Position numbers and translations under genes: made by a program. DNA of 64,000 nt from an uncultured Robinsoniella sp. (GTDB taxonomy: Bacteria; Bacillota; Clostridia; Lachnospirales; Lachnospiraceae), in assembly GCA_900540475.1 (NCBI GenBank), contig UQGG01000003.1:1-64000 (forward strand), written 5' to 3'. The notes below the pieces were generated by a model. It was given only the letters and a program-made list of their open reading frames with translations. It ran no database searches and was not told the origin of the DNA. This document shows, piece after piece, positions 25,985-33,825 of the stretch. How positions within the stretch are numbered: position 1 is the first letter of the stretch; every line of letters starts with the position of its first letter.

Positions 25985-27661
25985 TTGAAAAAGCGCAGGT
26001 TCCTGCCGGTAGGTCAGGAAGATTTTAAAGAGATTATAGAAAATAATGGGTATTATGTTGATAAAACTCTGTTGATAAAAAAATTATTGGATGTGAGGGG
26101 GAAGGTAACACTCTTTACCAGACCCAGACGTTTTGGAAAGACACTTGGAATTAGCATGTTGCAATATTTTTTTGAAAATACCGGAATAAATCAGAGGGCA
26201 TTATTTGAAAATCTGGCTATTTTAAAGGAAGAGGATATATGTGAAAAATATATGGGACAGTATCCGGTGATCCGGCTGTCTTTAAAAAGCGCCAAGCAAG
26301 AATCTTTTTCTTATGCCTTTGCGGCGATGAAGCAGACGATTGCCGAAGAATTCCGCCGACATGAAAAAGAAGTGAAAGCTTATGAATTTGAGAAAGACAG
26401 AATTCAAAGAATTCTAAATGCTCAGGGAGAGGGGCAGGACTATCTTACATCCTTACAGTTTTTATCCCAGATCCTGTATCACCAATATGGTAAAAGGGTA
26501 ATTGTACTTCTTGATGAATACGATGTACCTTTAGAAAATGCTTATTTTCACGGTTACTATGATAAAATGGTCAATTTTATCCGCTCATTATTTGAGTCTG
26601 TACTAAAAACGAACAGCTGCCTGGAATTTGCGGTCATTACAGGCTGCCTCAGAATATCAAAAGAAAGTATTTTTACTGGTCTGAATAACCTTCGCATTAT
26701 TTCGATTATGGATAAAGCTTATGAAGAATATTTCGGATTTACGCAAGAGGAAACGAAACAGATCCTGGATTATTATGGATTAAAATCCCACATGTCTGAT
26801 ATAAGAGAATGGTATGATGGATACTTGTTTGGAGAGCAGGAAATTTACAATCCGTGGAGTGTATTGAGTTATATTTCTGATTTGCTGGAGAATGAACACG
26901 CGAAACCCAAACCATATTGGTCTAATACCAGTTCAAATGATATTATACGTCATCTTATAGAAGGTGCAGACCTCCAGACCAGAAGTAAGGTGGAATCTTT
27001 AATTGCCGGGGATACAATTGAAAGTGTAGTTCACGAGGATATTACTTATGCGGATATAGAAGAATCAGAAGAAAATTTGTGGAATTTTCTCTATTTTACA
27101 GGATATCTGAAAAAAGTCTCCGAACGATCTGTCGGAGATCAAAGGTTTATCCGTATGCAGGTTCCGAATGTGGAAATAAATTATATTTATAAAAGTAAAG
27201 TCTCAGAATGGATGAAAGAAAAGATACAACAGGAAGATTTGAGTCAGTTATATGATGCATTATTGAGTGGAAATGAGGTGGATTTACAGGATCAACTGGG
27301 ACGCCAGCTGAGGGAAAGTATCAGTTTTTATGATTACAAAGAAGCATTTTACCATGGCTTTTTATTAGGGCTGTTGAAGCCGCTGGATGAATATTTAATA
27401 GAGTCCAATCGGGAAGCGGGAGACGGCAGGCTGGATATTCTGCTGAGGAGCCTGGATGTGAGGAAACCGGTGGTAATTGTGGAACTGAAGCAGTCCGGGG
27501 TTTTTCAAGATATGGAAACAAAAGCAACGGAAGCTTTGAATCAAATTCAGGACAAGGAATATTACAGAGAACTGCAACAGGAAGGGTATGAAAACATTAT
27601 CTGCTATGGGATTGCTTTTTTTAAAAAGAATTGCAGGGTACAGGCTAAACGGATCGATTAA
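25985..27661 (+). CDS. AAA-ATPase-like protein with PD-(D/E)XK nuclease-type C-terminus
   Basis: A 558-residue protein of the AAA_ATPase-like/DUF1703 type. The N-terminal ATPase-like part has RPRRFGKT near residue 41 in place of a normal Walker A, and VIVLLDEYD near residue 175 as Walker B. The C-terminal domain has the order D-GRLDILL...VVIVELKQS, the core of a PD-(D/E)XK nuclease (near residues 480-505). The family is usually present in many copies in gut anaerobes and its role is unknown. Translation appears to start at TTG 25985, after AAAGGGG; no in-frame ATG was seen. It is flanked on both sides by palindromic repeats, which suggests mobility. A toxin or defence role is possible but unproven. 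Confidence 0.8.
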   Translation: MKKRRFLPVGQEDFKEIIENNGYYVDKTLLIKKLLDVRGKVTLFTRPRRFGKTLGISMLQYFFENTGINQRALFENLAILKEEDICEKYMGQYPVIRLSLKSAKQESFSYAFAAMKQTIAEEFRRHEKEVKAYEFEKDRIQRILNAQGEGQDYLTSLQFLSQILYHQYGKRVIVLLDEYDVPLENAYFHGYYDKMVNFIRSLFESVLKTNSCLEFAVITGCLRISKESIFTGLNNLRIISIMDKAYEEYFGFTQEETKQILDYYGLKSHMSDIREWYDGYLFGEQEIYNPWSVLSYISDLLENEHAKPKPYWSNTSSNDIIRHLIEGADLQTRSKVESLIAGDTIESVVHEDITYADIEESEENLWNFLYFTGYLKKVSERSVGDQRFIRMQVPNVEINYIYKSKVSEWMKEKIQQEDLSQLYDALLSGNEVDLQDQLGRQLRESISFYDYKEAFYHGFLLGLLKPLDEYLIESNREAGDGRLDILLRSLDVRKPVVIVELKQSGVFQDMETKATEALNQIQDKEYYRELQQEGYENIICYGIAFFKKNCRVQAKRID

Positions 27662-27683
27662 ATGAAACTGAAACAAATGTATA

Positions 27684-27740
27684 GGCAGTCGCCAAATGAA
27701 CGCGCCAGCGTGTCCGTTTGGCGACTGCCGCGAGGGAATA
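27684..27740 (+). repeat. Repeat family B copy 1 (CGGGAATAAA type)
   Basis: A perfect 13-bp stem, GGCAGTCGCCAAA (27684-27696) with TTTGGCGACTGCC (27717-27729), encloses ACGC-GCCA-GCGT and is followed by GAGGGAATAAA. The first 36 nt match the copy at 57689 closely. It probably also helps terminate the AAA-type gene. Confidence 0.75.
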
Positions 27741-27741
27741 A

Positions 27742-27800
27742 AAACGCATGATATCAGAATACATCCAAAAGACATGGACGTGTTCCGTTATCATGCGTTT
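27742..27800. terminator. Long hairpin between AAA-type and yqeY genes
   Basis: AAACGCATGATA (27742-27753) pairs perfectly with TATCATGCGTTT (27789-27800). The 35-nt loop contains a small inner stem. It lies between two convergent genes, with A-rich and T-rich flanks, so a two-way terminator is likely. Confidence 0.6.
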
Positions 27801-27816
27801 ATAAATTTTTAAGGAA

Positions 27817-28263
27817 TTACTGCATCAAACTCCCCAGGATCTGATTAACAAGTTTGCCGTCAGCTACACCCTTAACCCTTGGCATCAGTTCTTTCATAAT
27901 ACGGCCTTTGTCCTTGCCGGTAGGTGTGTCAATGCCAAGGCCTTTCAGAACCTCAGATATAACATTCTTAATTTCTCCTTCATCCATCATATGAGGCGCA
28001 AATTCTTCATAAACGGTGATTCGTTTCTGGCATTCTTCTATAATATCGGTACGGTCGGCTGGTGTCAGATCCAAGGTTTCTTTGGTTTGCTTGATTTCCT
28101 TTAAAACCACTTCGTTTTCTTCCTGTTCCGTTAAATCTTCTCTTTTGTCGATGGCCTTATTTTTTAAAGCGGACAACAGCATGGAAAGAGAGTCTTTCCG
28201 TTCCTTTTCTCCTGCCTTCATAGCGGCAACCATAGCGCTTCTTACTTCATCTATTTTACTCAT
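27817..28263 (-). CDS. yqeY: GatB/YqeY domain protein
   Basis: A 148-residue cytosolic protein with the full YqeY pattern: an N-terminal MVAAMKAGEKERKDSLSMLLSALKN helix, LTEQEENEVVLKEIKQ in the middle, and GKDKGRIMKELMPRVKGVADG near the end, related to the tail domain of GatB. The family may take part in tRNA-dependent amidation, but that is not settled. The AGGAGG-like site before the start supports 28263. It stands alone on the minus strand, divergent from the feoA operon, and shares the operator-rich space with it. No sign of iron control acts in its own direction. Confidence 0.9.
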   Translation of the reverse strand: MSKIDEVRSAMVAAMKAGEKERKDSLSMLLSALKNKAIDKREDLTEQEENEVVLKEIKQTKETLDLTPADRTDIIEECQKRITVYEEFAPHMMDEGEIKNVISEVLKGLGIDTPTGKDKGRIMKELMPRVKGVADGKLVNQILGSLMQ

Positions 28264-28408
28264 TGTGACCTCCTGTATGTTTTATTTTATTCTAACACTT
28301 ATTATAGGAAGCGGGAAAATAAAAGTCAAGGAGAAATCTTTTGAAGGCTTTTCCAGACCTGGTAAATATAGGTTTTGATAATTTTTTTCATTTTTTCAAA
28401 AAAAACTA

Positions 28409-28469
28409 TTGATTTATTCCATGAGTTAGTATATACTAACCATTGAAAAGAAGATTAGCGAAAGCTAAC
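28409..28469 (+). promoter_or_regulatory. feoA promoter with two GTTAG-N6-CTAAC operators (sites 2 and 3)
   Basis: TTGATT (28409-28414) and TATACT (28432-28437) are 17 bp apart. GTTAGTATATACTAAC at 28425-28440 covers the -10 box. A second site, ATTAGCGAAAGCTAAC, lies at 28454-28469, 29 bp downstream. This is the layout of a repressed promoter. Confidence 0.8.
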
Positions 28470-28525
28470 TGATAGAAAAATAGCAAGGAATATTATAATT
28501 CTTACAGATGAGGTGGTGAGAAGTG

Positions 28526-28735
28526 ATGCCCTTAACAATGGCGAATACCGGAGAAATGAATGTTATTAAAAAAGTTGGCGGCAAGGAAGATACCAGAAGA
28601 TTTCTGGAGAATCTTGGTTTTGTAACAGGAGCGGCTGTTACGGTTGTATCTGCGATTCAGGGAAATGTGATTGTGAATATTAAGGATTCCAGAGTTGCAA
28701 TTAATCAGGATATGGCAAAAAAAATCATGATTTAA
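28526..28735 (+). CDS. feoA: FeoA family protein (first copy)
   Basis: A 69-residue SH3-like FeoA. The order MPLTMANTGE, a VGGKEDTRRFLENLGFVTG segment, VVSAIQGNVIVNIKDSRVAINQ and a final MAKKIMI is characteristic. FeoA binds the cytosolic part of FeoB and supports ferrous iron uptake. The ATG at 28526 is chosen; a GTG three bases earlier is also possible, as AGGTGG at 28511-28516 serves both. Its start resembles that of the third feoA at 33433 more than the second copy. It lies 15 bp before the second feoA, behind a promoter covered by two operators. Confidence 0.9.
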   Translation: MPLTMANTGEMNVIKKVGGKEDTRRFLENLGFVTGAAVTVVSAIQGNVIVNIKDSRVAINQDMAKKIMI

Positions 28736-28750
28736 GAGGAGGAGAATGTA

Positions 28751-28972
28751 ATGGCGACATTAAGAGATGTGGCTTGTGGAAACACAGTTACGGTAAGGAA
28801 GTTAAATGGTGAAGGTGCTTTAAAACGCCGTATTATGGATATGGGCATTACGAAAGGCTGCAAGGTTTTTGTTCGAAAAGTAGCACCCCTTGGAGACCCT
28901 GTGGAAGTGACCGTACGCGGATATGAACTGTCTTTAAGAAAGCAGGATGCGGAAATCATTGAGGTTGAATAA
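28751..28972 (+). CDS. feoA: FeoA family protein (second copy)
   Basis: A 73-residue FeoA of the more common type, with LRDVACGNTVTVRKLNGEGALKRRIMDMGITKGCKV and a final VRGYELSLRKQDAEIIEV. The two adjacent copies differ strongly, so this is an old pair rather than a recent duplication. GAGGAG precedes the start. FeoB begins 65 bp downstream, behind a further operator at 29000-29015, so feoB may also have its own regulated promoter. The protein would act on the cytosolic face of FeoB. Confidence 0.92.
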   Translation: MATLRDVACGNTVTVRKLNGEGALKRRIMDMGITKGCKVFVRKVAPLGDPVEVTVRGYELSLRKQDAEIIEVE

Positions 28973-28989
28973 AAGATAGAGAGATTTTT

Positions 28990-29021
28990 TTGATACAGAG
29001 TTAGGTTAAACTAACTATAAA
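28990..29021 (+). promoter_or_regulatory. Operator before feoB (site 4)
   Basis: GTTAGGTTAAACTAAC at 29000-29015 lies between a TTGATA box (28990-28995) and TATAAA (29016-29021). The 20-bp spacing is long, so the promoter itself is uncertain. The operator is a full match to the others. Confidence 0.65.
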
Positions 29022-29037
29022 GGAGGAAAAAGAGAAG

Positions 29038-31194
29038 ATGGCAATTCGTATTGCACTTGCAGGTAATCCAAACTGCGGTAAAACAACTATGTTTAACAGC
29101 CTGACCGGCTCCAATCAATATGTTGGCAACTGGCCCGGAGTTACTGTTGAGAAAAAGGAAGGTAAATTAAAAGGACATAAAGATGTGATTATCACAGATT
29201 TACCGGGAATTTATTCTTTATCTCCCTATACCCTGGAAGAGGTAGTCAGCAGGGACTATATGCTGGATGAAAAGCCGGATGTGGTGATCAATCTGGTGGA
29301 TGCCACAAACCTGGAAAGAAATCTTTATTTAACGACTCAGATCATGGAACTTGGTATTCCGGTGATCATGGCGCTGAATATGATCGACCTTGCTAATAAA
29401 AACGGTGATAAAATCAATACGGGAAAGCTCTCCGAAGCATTGGGCTGTGAAGTTCTGGAGACTTCAGCATTAAAAGGCATCGGGTTGGATGAAGTGGCAA
29501 ACAGAGCAATTGCCCTTGCAGCAAAACAAAAAACATTTGTGTCCCAGCACAAATTTTCTGACAAGGTAGAGGGTTATCTGGCTGACATTGAAGACCAGCT
29601 TCCGTCAGACCTGCCTTCCGAACAGGTTCGCTGGTACAGCATTAAAATGTTTGAAAAAGATCCAAAAGTTATGGATAAACTGACACTCTCAGCAGATAGC
29701 AGCAAAATAATCAAAGATGTGATAGAAACAGCAGAGAACGAACAGGATGATGATACAGAAAGTATTATTACAAATGAGAGATATGAGTACATAGAAAAGG
29801 TGATTCATAATTGTCTGAAGAAAAAGCAAAAAGGGATGACAACTTCAGATAAAATTGATAGAATAGTTACAAACCGATGGCTGGCGCTGCCGATCTTTGC
29901 GGCGATTATGTTCTTGGTATATTATATTTCCGTAACAACGATTGGTGCAGTGGTAACAGATTTTACAAATGATACTTTGTTTGGTGCATGGATTCAGCCG
30001 GCAGTACAGGCAGGTCTTGAAAACATAGGTGCAGCAGAATGGCTGGTATCTCTGGTAGTTGACGGTATTATCGGCGGTCTTGCAGCTCCTATCGGATTTG
30101 CACCGCAGATGGCGATTTTGTTCCTGTTCCTTTCTGTTTTGGAAGATTGCGGATACATGGCGCGTGTTGCGTTTATCATGGACCGGGTGTTCCGCAGATT
30201 CGGGCTTTCCGGTAAGAGTTTTATTCCGCTCCTGATCGGTTCCGGATGTGGTGTTCCTGGAATTATGGCAACCAAGACGATTGAAAATGAAGAAAACCGT
30301 AAGATGACAATTATGACTACCACATTTATTCCCTGTGGAGCAAAGCTTCCGGTTATTGCATTAATCGCAGGGGCTATTATGGGAGGTGCATGGTGGATGG
30401 CTCCGCTGATGTACTTCATCGGAATTTTTGCTGTTGTAATTTCCTGTATCATGTTAAAGAAAACGAAATTATTTGCCGGAGAAGTATCTCCATTTGTAAT
30501 TGAATTGCCCCAGTACCATATCCCTGATGTAAAAACCGTGTTACTTCATGTGTGGGAACGTGTATGGAGCTTCCTGAAGAAAGCGGGAACGATTTTGTTC
30601 CTCTGCTGTATGGTAATGTGGTTCCTTGGAACATTTGGATTTGCAAATGGACAATTCGGAATGGCAGCTTCGGAAAATGACAGCTTACTGGCTATTGTCG
30701 GCGGATTTATTGCTCCAATATTTGCACCTCTTGGATTTGGCAACTGGAAGGCAGTGGCATCGGCCCTGTCCGGATTCGTTGCAAAAGAAGGTATTGTCAG
30801 CACCATGGGTGTTATTGCCGGCATGACAGATGCGGCAGAAACAGATGCTACTTTATGGCAGACCGTTATGACATTCTTCCCAAGTGCGATTGCCGCTTTC
30901 TCCTTCCTGGTATTTAACCTGTTGGATTCCCCTTGCCTTGCAGCTATCAGCACCATGGCAAAAGAATTCAGAAGTAAAAAATGGACGGCATTTGCAATCA
31001 TTTACCAGAACGTATTTGCTTATGCAGTTACCCTAATGATCTTTCAGTTTGGCACTGCCTTTACAGGCGGCGGATTCACAGTGGGAACTGCGGTTGCAAC
31101 AATTATATTAATTATTTTCCTGTTTATGCTGTTTCGTCCGGCTTATAATCCGAACAAACACAAACAGGCATCTGGCAAGATGGCAAGAGCGTGA
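29038..31194 (+). CDS. feoB: Ferrous iron transport protein B
   Basis: A 718-residue inner-membrane iron(II) transporter. The N-terminal G domain has GNPNCGKT at residues 8-15, the DLPG motif near residue 57 and NMID near residue 118. A helical spacer follows, then about eight membrane segments from residue 285, with a Cys-bearing GSGCGVPGIMATKT motif near residue 400 and IPCGAKLPV near residue 440, typical of FeoB. AAAGGAGG precedes the start. It is preceded by two feoA genes and followed by two small Cys-rich membrane proteins, so the operon is feoA-feoA-feoB plus accessory genes. It is probably repressed when iron is plentiful. Confidence 0.97.
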   Translation: MAIRIALAGNPNCGKTTMFNSLTGSNQYVGNWPGVTVEKKEGKLKGHKDVIITDLPGIYSLSPYTLEEVVSRDYMLDEKPDVVINLVDATNLERNLYLTTQIMELGIPVIMALNMIDLANKNGDKINTGKLSEALGCEVLETSALKGIGLDEVANRAIALAAKQKTFVSQHKFSDKVEGYLADIEDQLPSDLPSEQVRWYSIKMFEKDPKVMDKLTLSADSSKIIKDVIETAENEQDDDTESIITNERYEYIEKVIHNCLKKKQKGMTTSDKIDRIVTNRWLALPIFAAIMFLVYYISVTTIGAVVTDFTNDTLFGAWIQPAVQAGLENIGAAEWLVSLVVDGIIGGLAAPIGFAPQMAILFLFLSVLEDCGYMARVAFIMDRVFRRFGLSGKSFIPLLIGSGCGVPGIMATKTIENEENRKMTIMTTTFIPCGAKLPVIALIAGAIMGGAWWMAPLMYFIGIFAVVISCIMLKKTKLFAGEVSPFVIELPQYHIPDVKTVLLHVWERVWSFLKKAGTILFLCCMVMWFLGTFGFANGQFGMAASENDSLLAIVGGFIAPIFAPLGFGNWKAVASALSGFVAKEGIVSTMGVIAGMTDAAETDATLWQTVMTFFPSAIAAFSFLVFNLLDSPCLAAISTMAKEFRSKKWTAFAIIYQNVFAYAVTLMIFQFGTAFTGGGFTVGTAVATIILIIFLFMLFRPAYNPNKHKQASGKMARA

Positions 31195-31289
31195 TAAAAC
31201 TCGCGCCGCAGCATAAATGCAGATCCGGTACAGCGCTGCTTACTCTGTAAGCGGCAGTAACTCTAAGACAGAAGAAAGAAGGGACCCGT

Positions 31290-31472
31290 ATGTTAAGTTG
31301 GATCACTGCGAATGCAGCAACAGTCAGTATATCAATTGCAATTCTGCTTGTCGTAATCCTGGATGTGCGTTATATCATTAAGCAAAAAGAAAAAGGTGGT
31401 ATGTGCGCCGGTTGTTCCGGATGCGGCGGGAGTTGCAAAAGTTGTAAACCTCAGCATAAAAAGATAGGTTAG
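31290..31472 (+). CDS. FeoB-associated Cys-rich membrane protein
   Basis: A 60-residue protein: one membrane segment (about residues 11-28), a short basic stretch, then a Cys-rich tail CAGCSGCGGSCKSC with six Cys. This matches the FeoB-associated Cys-rich membrane protein family, found after feoB in many Firmicutes. The tail faces the cytosol if the basic residues follow the positive-inside rule, and could hold iron leaving FeoB. AAAGAAGGG precedes the start. It lies 95 bp after feoB. A second, larger relative with a metal-binding domain follows. Confidence 0.88.
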   Translation: MLSWITANAATVSISIAILLVVILDVRYIIKQKEKGGMCAGCSGCGGSCKSCKPQHKKIG

Positions 31473-31493
31473 ACACAGGATTGCGGGGCAGAG

Positions 31494-31530
31494 GTATGGA
31501 ATTATAGAAGTGGTTGCTTCTCCATACTTT
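31494..31530 (+). promoter_or_regulatory. Hairpin between the two Cys-rich genes
   Basis: GTATGGA (31494-31500) pairs with TCCATAC (31521-31527), with an inner GAAG/CTTC stem and a short T run. It may partly end transcription inside the operon. Confidence 0.45.
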
Positions 31531-31582
31531 TGCACCCGCATTTCCTGTATGTATGGAAACATGGAAGAGAGGAGGAAATTTT

Positions 31583-31966
31583 ATGAATCCGGCAAATCTG
31601 GTTATCATTCTGATCATCGCGGCTGGAGTATTTCTGGCAATCCGCCCCACGATTAAACATATGAAGGGGGAAGGAAGCTGCTGCGGCGGCGGGTCTTCGG
31701 ATGGGGGAAAGAGAAAGAAGAAAAAACTTACGGAGCCAAAATGGGGTGAAAAAGTTCTGTATGTGGATGGAATGCACTGCGAAAACTGCAAAATGAGAGT
31801 GGAAGATGCGATTAACCAAATATACGGTGCAGCAGCTGTGGTACACCTGAAAGAGAAAAAAGCAGTTGTTTCAATGAGCCTGGAAATTGATGATGAACAG
31901 CTTACGAAAGCTGTTGCAGACGCAGGATATCGTGTGTTGAATATCAATACGGAAAAACGCACATAG
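31583..31966 (+). CDS. FeoB-associated Cys-rich protein fused to a heavy-metal-associated domain
   Basis: A 127-residue protein in two parts. Residues 1-50 repeat the FeoB-associated plan: a membrane segment (5-20), a Cys pair in GSCCGGGSSDGG and a lysine cluster. Residues about 57-125 form a heavy-metal-associated (HMA) domain with the metal loop GMHCENC and a closing AGYRVLNI strand. The start at 31583 follows GAGGAGG; the frame is open 23 codons earlier. HMA domains normally bind copper(I) or zinc through the CxxC pair, so finding one tethered beside FeoB is unusual. It could pass metal from FeoB or sense copper intrusion; both are guesses. Confidence 0.85.
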   Translation: MNPANLVIILIIAAGVFLAIRPTIKHMKGEGSCCGGGSSDGGKRKKKKLTEPKWGEKVLYVDGMHCENCKMRVEDAINQIYGAAAVVHLKEKKAVVSMSLEIDDEQLTKAVADAGYRVLNINTEKRT

Positions 31967-31996
31967 AAGACTTGAAAATTTTAGTAAAAATAGCAA

Positions 31997-32049
31997 TTGA
32001 AAATTCCTGAAAAGCCGATACAATAAAATTAGTAAATTTGATTTACCTA
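31997..32049 (+). promoter_or_regulatory. Promoter with operator before the DUF4432 gene
   Basis: TTGAAA (31997-32002) and TACAAT (32019-32024) are 16 bp apart. A dyad, TAGTAAAT-TTG-ATTTACCTA (32030-32049), covers the expected start. It differs from the iron operator, so this gene is probably regulated separately. A leader of about 160 nt follows with no recognised riboswitch. Confidence 0.55.
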
Positions 32050-32193
32050 ATAAAGATACCAGAGCCTGTCACGCAGCTATATCAGATGTCTGTCCTGGAT
32101 AGAGGCACTTACTGCCTGCAATCCGGGTCAGCATGAAGGGATAAGCTTTTCAGCAAGTGCTTCGGTATAAAAGGATAAGGTGCAGGAGGGAAT

Positions 32194-33189
32194 ATGCAGA
32201 GATCAGAATTAAAAAAAATGGGCAGTATTCAGCAAATGGCATATGTACGGAACATGGAGTTTAAAGAGGGACGCGCCTGTGGCATGAAAGCATTTCAGGT
32301 GAAATCCGGTGATCTTCAGTTTACGGCAGCCCAGGATAAATGCCTGGATATTGTGGAGCTTGCTTACAAAGGCAGAACATTGAACTTTTTAAGCAAGCCC
32401 GGTTTACAGAATCGTCAGCATTATGATTCCAGCGGTTTTGATGCCCAGCGCAGCATTATGGGCGGACTATTTTTCACATGCGGAACGGATAATGTAGGGA
32501 CACCTGAGGTGGAGCCTCATCATCCCCTGCCGATGCATGGAAGCCTTCGGTCAACACCGGCTGAGCATGTCTGCGGGGATGCTTTCTGGGTGGGAGAAGA
32601 ATATCATATCAGGATCTCAGGAGAGATGCGTCAGGCACAGCTTTTTGGCGAAAATGTGGTACTGCGCAGAACCATTGAAACGGTTTTAGGATCCAATGTA
32701 ATTAGTATACAGGATGAATTTGAAAATGAGTCCTATGAAGAAGTACCTTTCATGCTGCTTTATCATTGTAATGCAGGTTATCCGCTGTTGGATCAGGGGG
32801 CTGTGATTGACATTCCCGCGGAACAAACAGTTCTGAGAGGGGAAGACAGTCAGACAAGTTTAAACTGGAGAGAAATGGAAGCGCCAAAAGATGGCAAACC
32901 GGAAGAAGTATTTTTCCATCAGGTACAGGCGGATAACAAAGGGAATACCTATGCTGCCGTCATCAATAAAGAGCTGGGGCTGGGACTGAAAGTTCATTAT
33001 AACAAAAATCAGCTCCCTAACCTGACACAATGGAAATCAGAAGCATCCGGCGATTACGCGCTGGGGCTGGAGCCATGTAACTGCCGTGTGAATGGCCAGA
33101 CCTGGGAGAAAGAAAATCATACACTTATGACGCTGAAAAGCGGAGAGAAAAAAACAGTGGAATTAAAATTTGAGATTTTAGAAGTATAA
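32194..33189 (+). CDS. DUF4432/aldose 1-epimerase-like protein
   Basis: A 331-residue protein with the aldose 1-epimerase-like beta-sandwich of the DUF4432 family. It carries DKCLDI, GGLFFTCGTDNVG near residue 95, PMHGSLRSTPAE near residue 110 with a conserved His, YHCNAGYPLL near residue 190, and a final ALGLEPCNC segment with a Glu likely to act as base. Its substrate is unknown, perhaps a modified sugar. GGAGGGA precedes the start. It interrupts the iron block, has its own promoter at 31997-32024, and lacks the iron operator, so it may be an insertion into this block rather than part of the iron system. Confidence 0.8.
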   Translation: MQRSELKKMGSIQQMAYVRNMEFKEGRACGMKAFQVKSGDLQFTAAQDKCLDIVELAYKGRTLNFLSKPGLQNRQHYDSSGFDAQRSIMGGLFFTCGTDNVGTPEVEPHHPLPMHGSLRSTPAEHVCGDAFWVGEEYHIRISGEMRQAQLFGENVVLRRTIETVLGSNVISIQDEFENESYEEVPFMLLYHCNAGYPLLDQGAVIDIPAEQTVLRGEDSQTSLNWREMEAPKDGKPEEVFFHQVQADNKGNTYAAVINKELGLGLKVHYNKNQLPNLTQWKSEASGDYALGLEPCNCRVNGQTWEKENHTLMTLKSGEKKTVELKFEILEV

Positions 33190-33304
33190 GAATTGGGGGG
33201 CTGTGGAGCGATGAAAGTCTATACGCAGTACCCCTGATTTCTATTAAGATCTATGTAAATTCTATTAAGATATCACCAAAAATTTTCTAATTCTAAGAAA
33301 TGGA

Positions 33305-33379
33305 GTTAGCGAAAACTAACAAAATAATATTTATTATCAGTAAAGACTTGACTTTTTTGGAAAGTTAGCATAAGATAAC
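33305..33379 (+). promoter_or_regulatory. Promoter of third feoA with two operators (sites 5 and 6)
   Basis: TTGACT (33348-33353) and TAAGAT (33371-33376) are 17 bp apart. GTTAGCATAAGATAAC at 33364-33379 covers the -10 box, with one changed base in the right half. A perfect site, GTTAGCGAAAACTAAC, lies upstream at 33305-33320. Confidence 0.75.
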
Positions 33380-33432
33380 TATATAAAATTGAGTGCCCAC
33401 TACATACATTAGAGTTAGAAAGGAGCGGTATT

Positions 33433-33645
33433 ATGCCATTAGCATTAGCAGCGTCCGGAGATAGAAGAATTGTGAAATCTTACTATGGTTCTGAAGAAAT
33501 GAAACGTCATCTGGAATCGCTTGGATTCGTGAAAGGACAGGAAGTCGAGGTTCTGGGGGAGAACTCCAGTGGAATGACTTTAATTATAAAAGGAACCCGA
33601 ATAGCATTAAACCGCAGCCTTGCTCAGAAGATTATGGTGGAATAG
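33433..33645 (+). CDS. feoA: FeoA family protein (third copy)
   Basis: A 70-residue FeoA, close in design to the first copy: MPLALAASGDRR, a RHLESLGFVKGQEVEVLGENSSGMT segment, KGTRIALNRSLAQKIMVE at the end. It stands apart from feoB, with its own promoter and two operators, and ends in a terminator at 33691-33726. AAAGGAGCGG precedes the start. A lone FeoA under the same control may act as a regulator or as an alternative partner of FeoB. The next gene, a Fur-like protein, has its own operator. Confidence 0.9.
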   Translation: MPLALAASGDRRIVKSYYGSEEMKRHLESLGFVKGQEVEVLGENSSGMTLIIKGTRIALNRSLAQKIMVE

Positions 33646-33690
33646 CCTGAGGATGAACGGCTTTTGTACAGAATTAAGAAATAGATGGAA

Positions 33691-33726
33691 TTAGCAGAAT
33701 AGGCAAGATATATTCTGCTAATTTTT
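33691..33726 (+). terminator. Terminator of the third feoA gene
   Basis: TTAGCAGAAT (33691-33700) pairs perfectly with ATTCTGCTAA (33712-33721), followed by five T. Confidence 0.9.
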
Positions 33727-33735
33727 ACAGTGATG

Positions 33736-33751
33736 GTTAGTTAAGACTAAC
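33736..33751 (+). promoter_or_regulatory. Operator before the Fur-like gene (site 7)
   Basis: GTTAGTTAAGACTAAC is a full match to the iron operator. TATATAAA follows directly. The Fur-like gene is thus probably controlled by the same repressor, or by itself. Confidence 0.7.
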
Positions 33752-33825
33752 TATATAAACTGTGGATATGAATCAATATTTATCTTTTAATCTATGAAAG
33801 TATAAGAAAGACAGGAGTGATCTAG

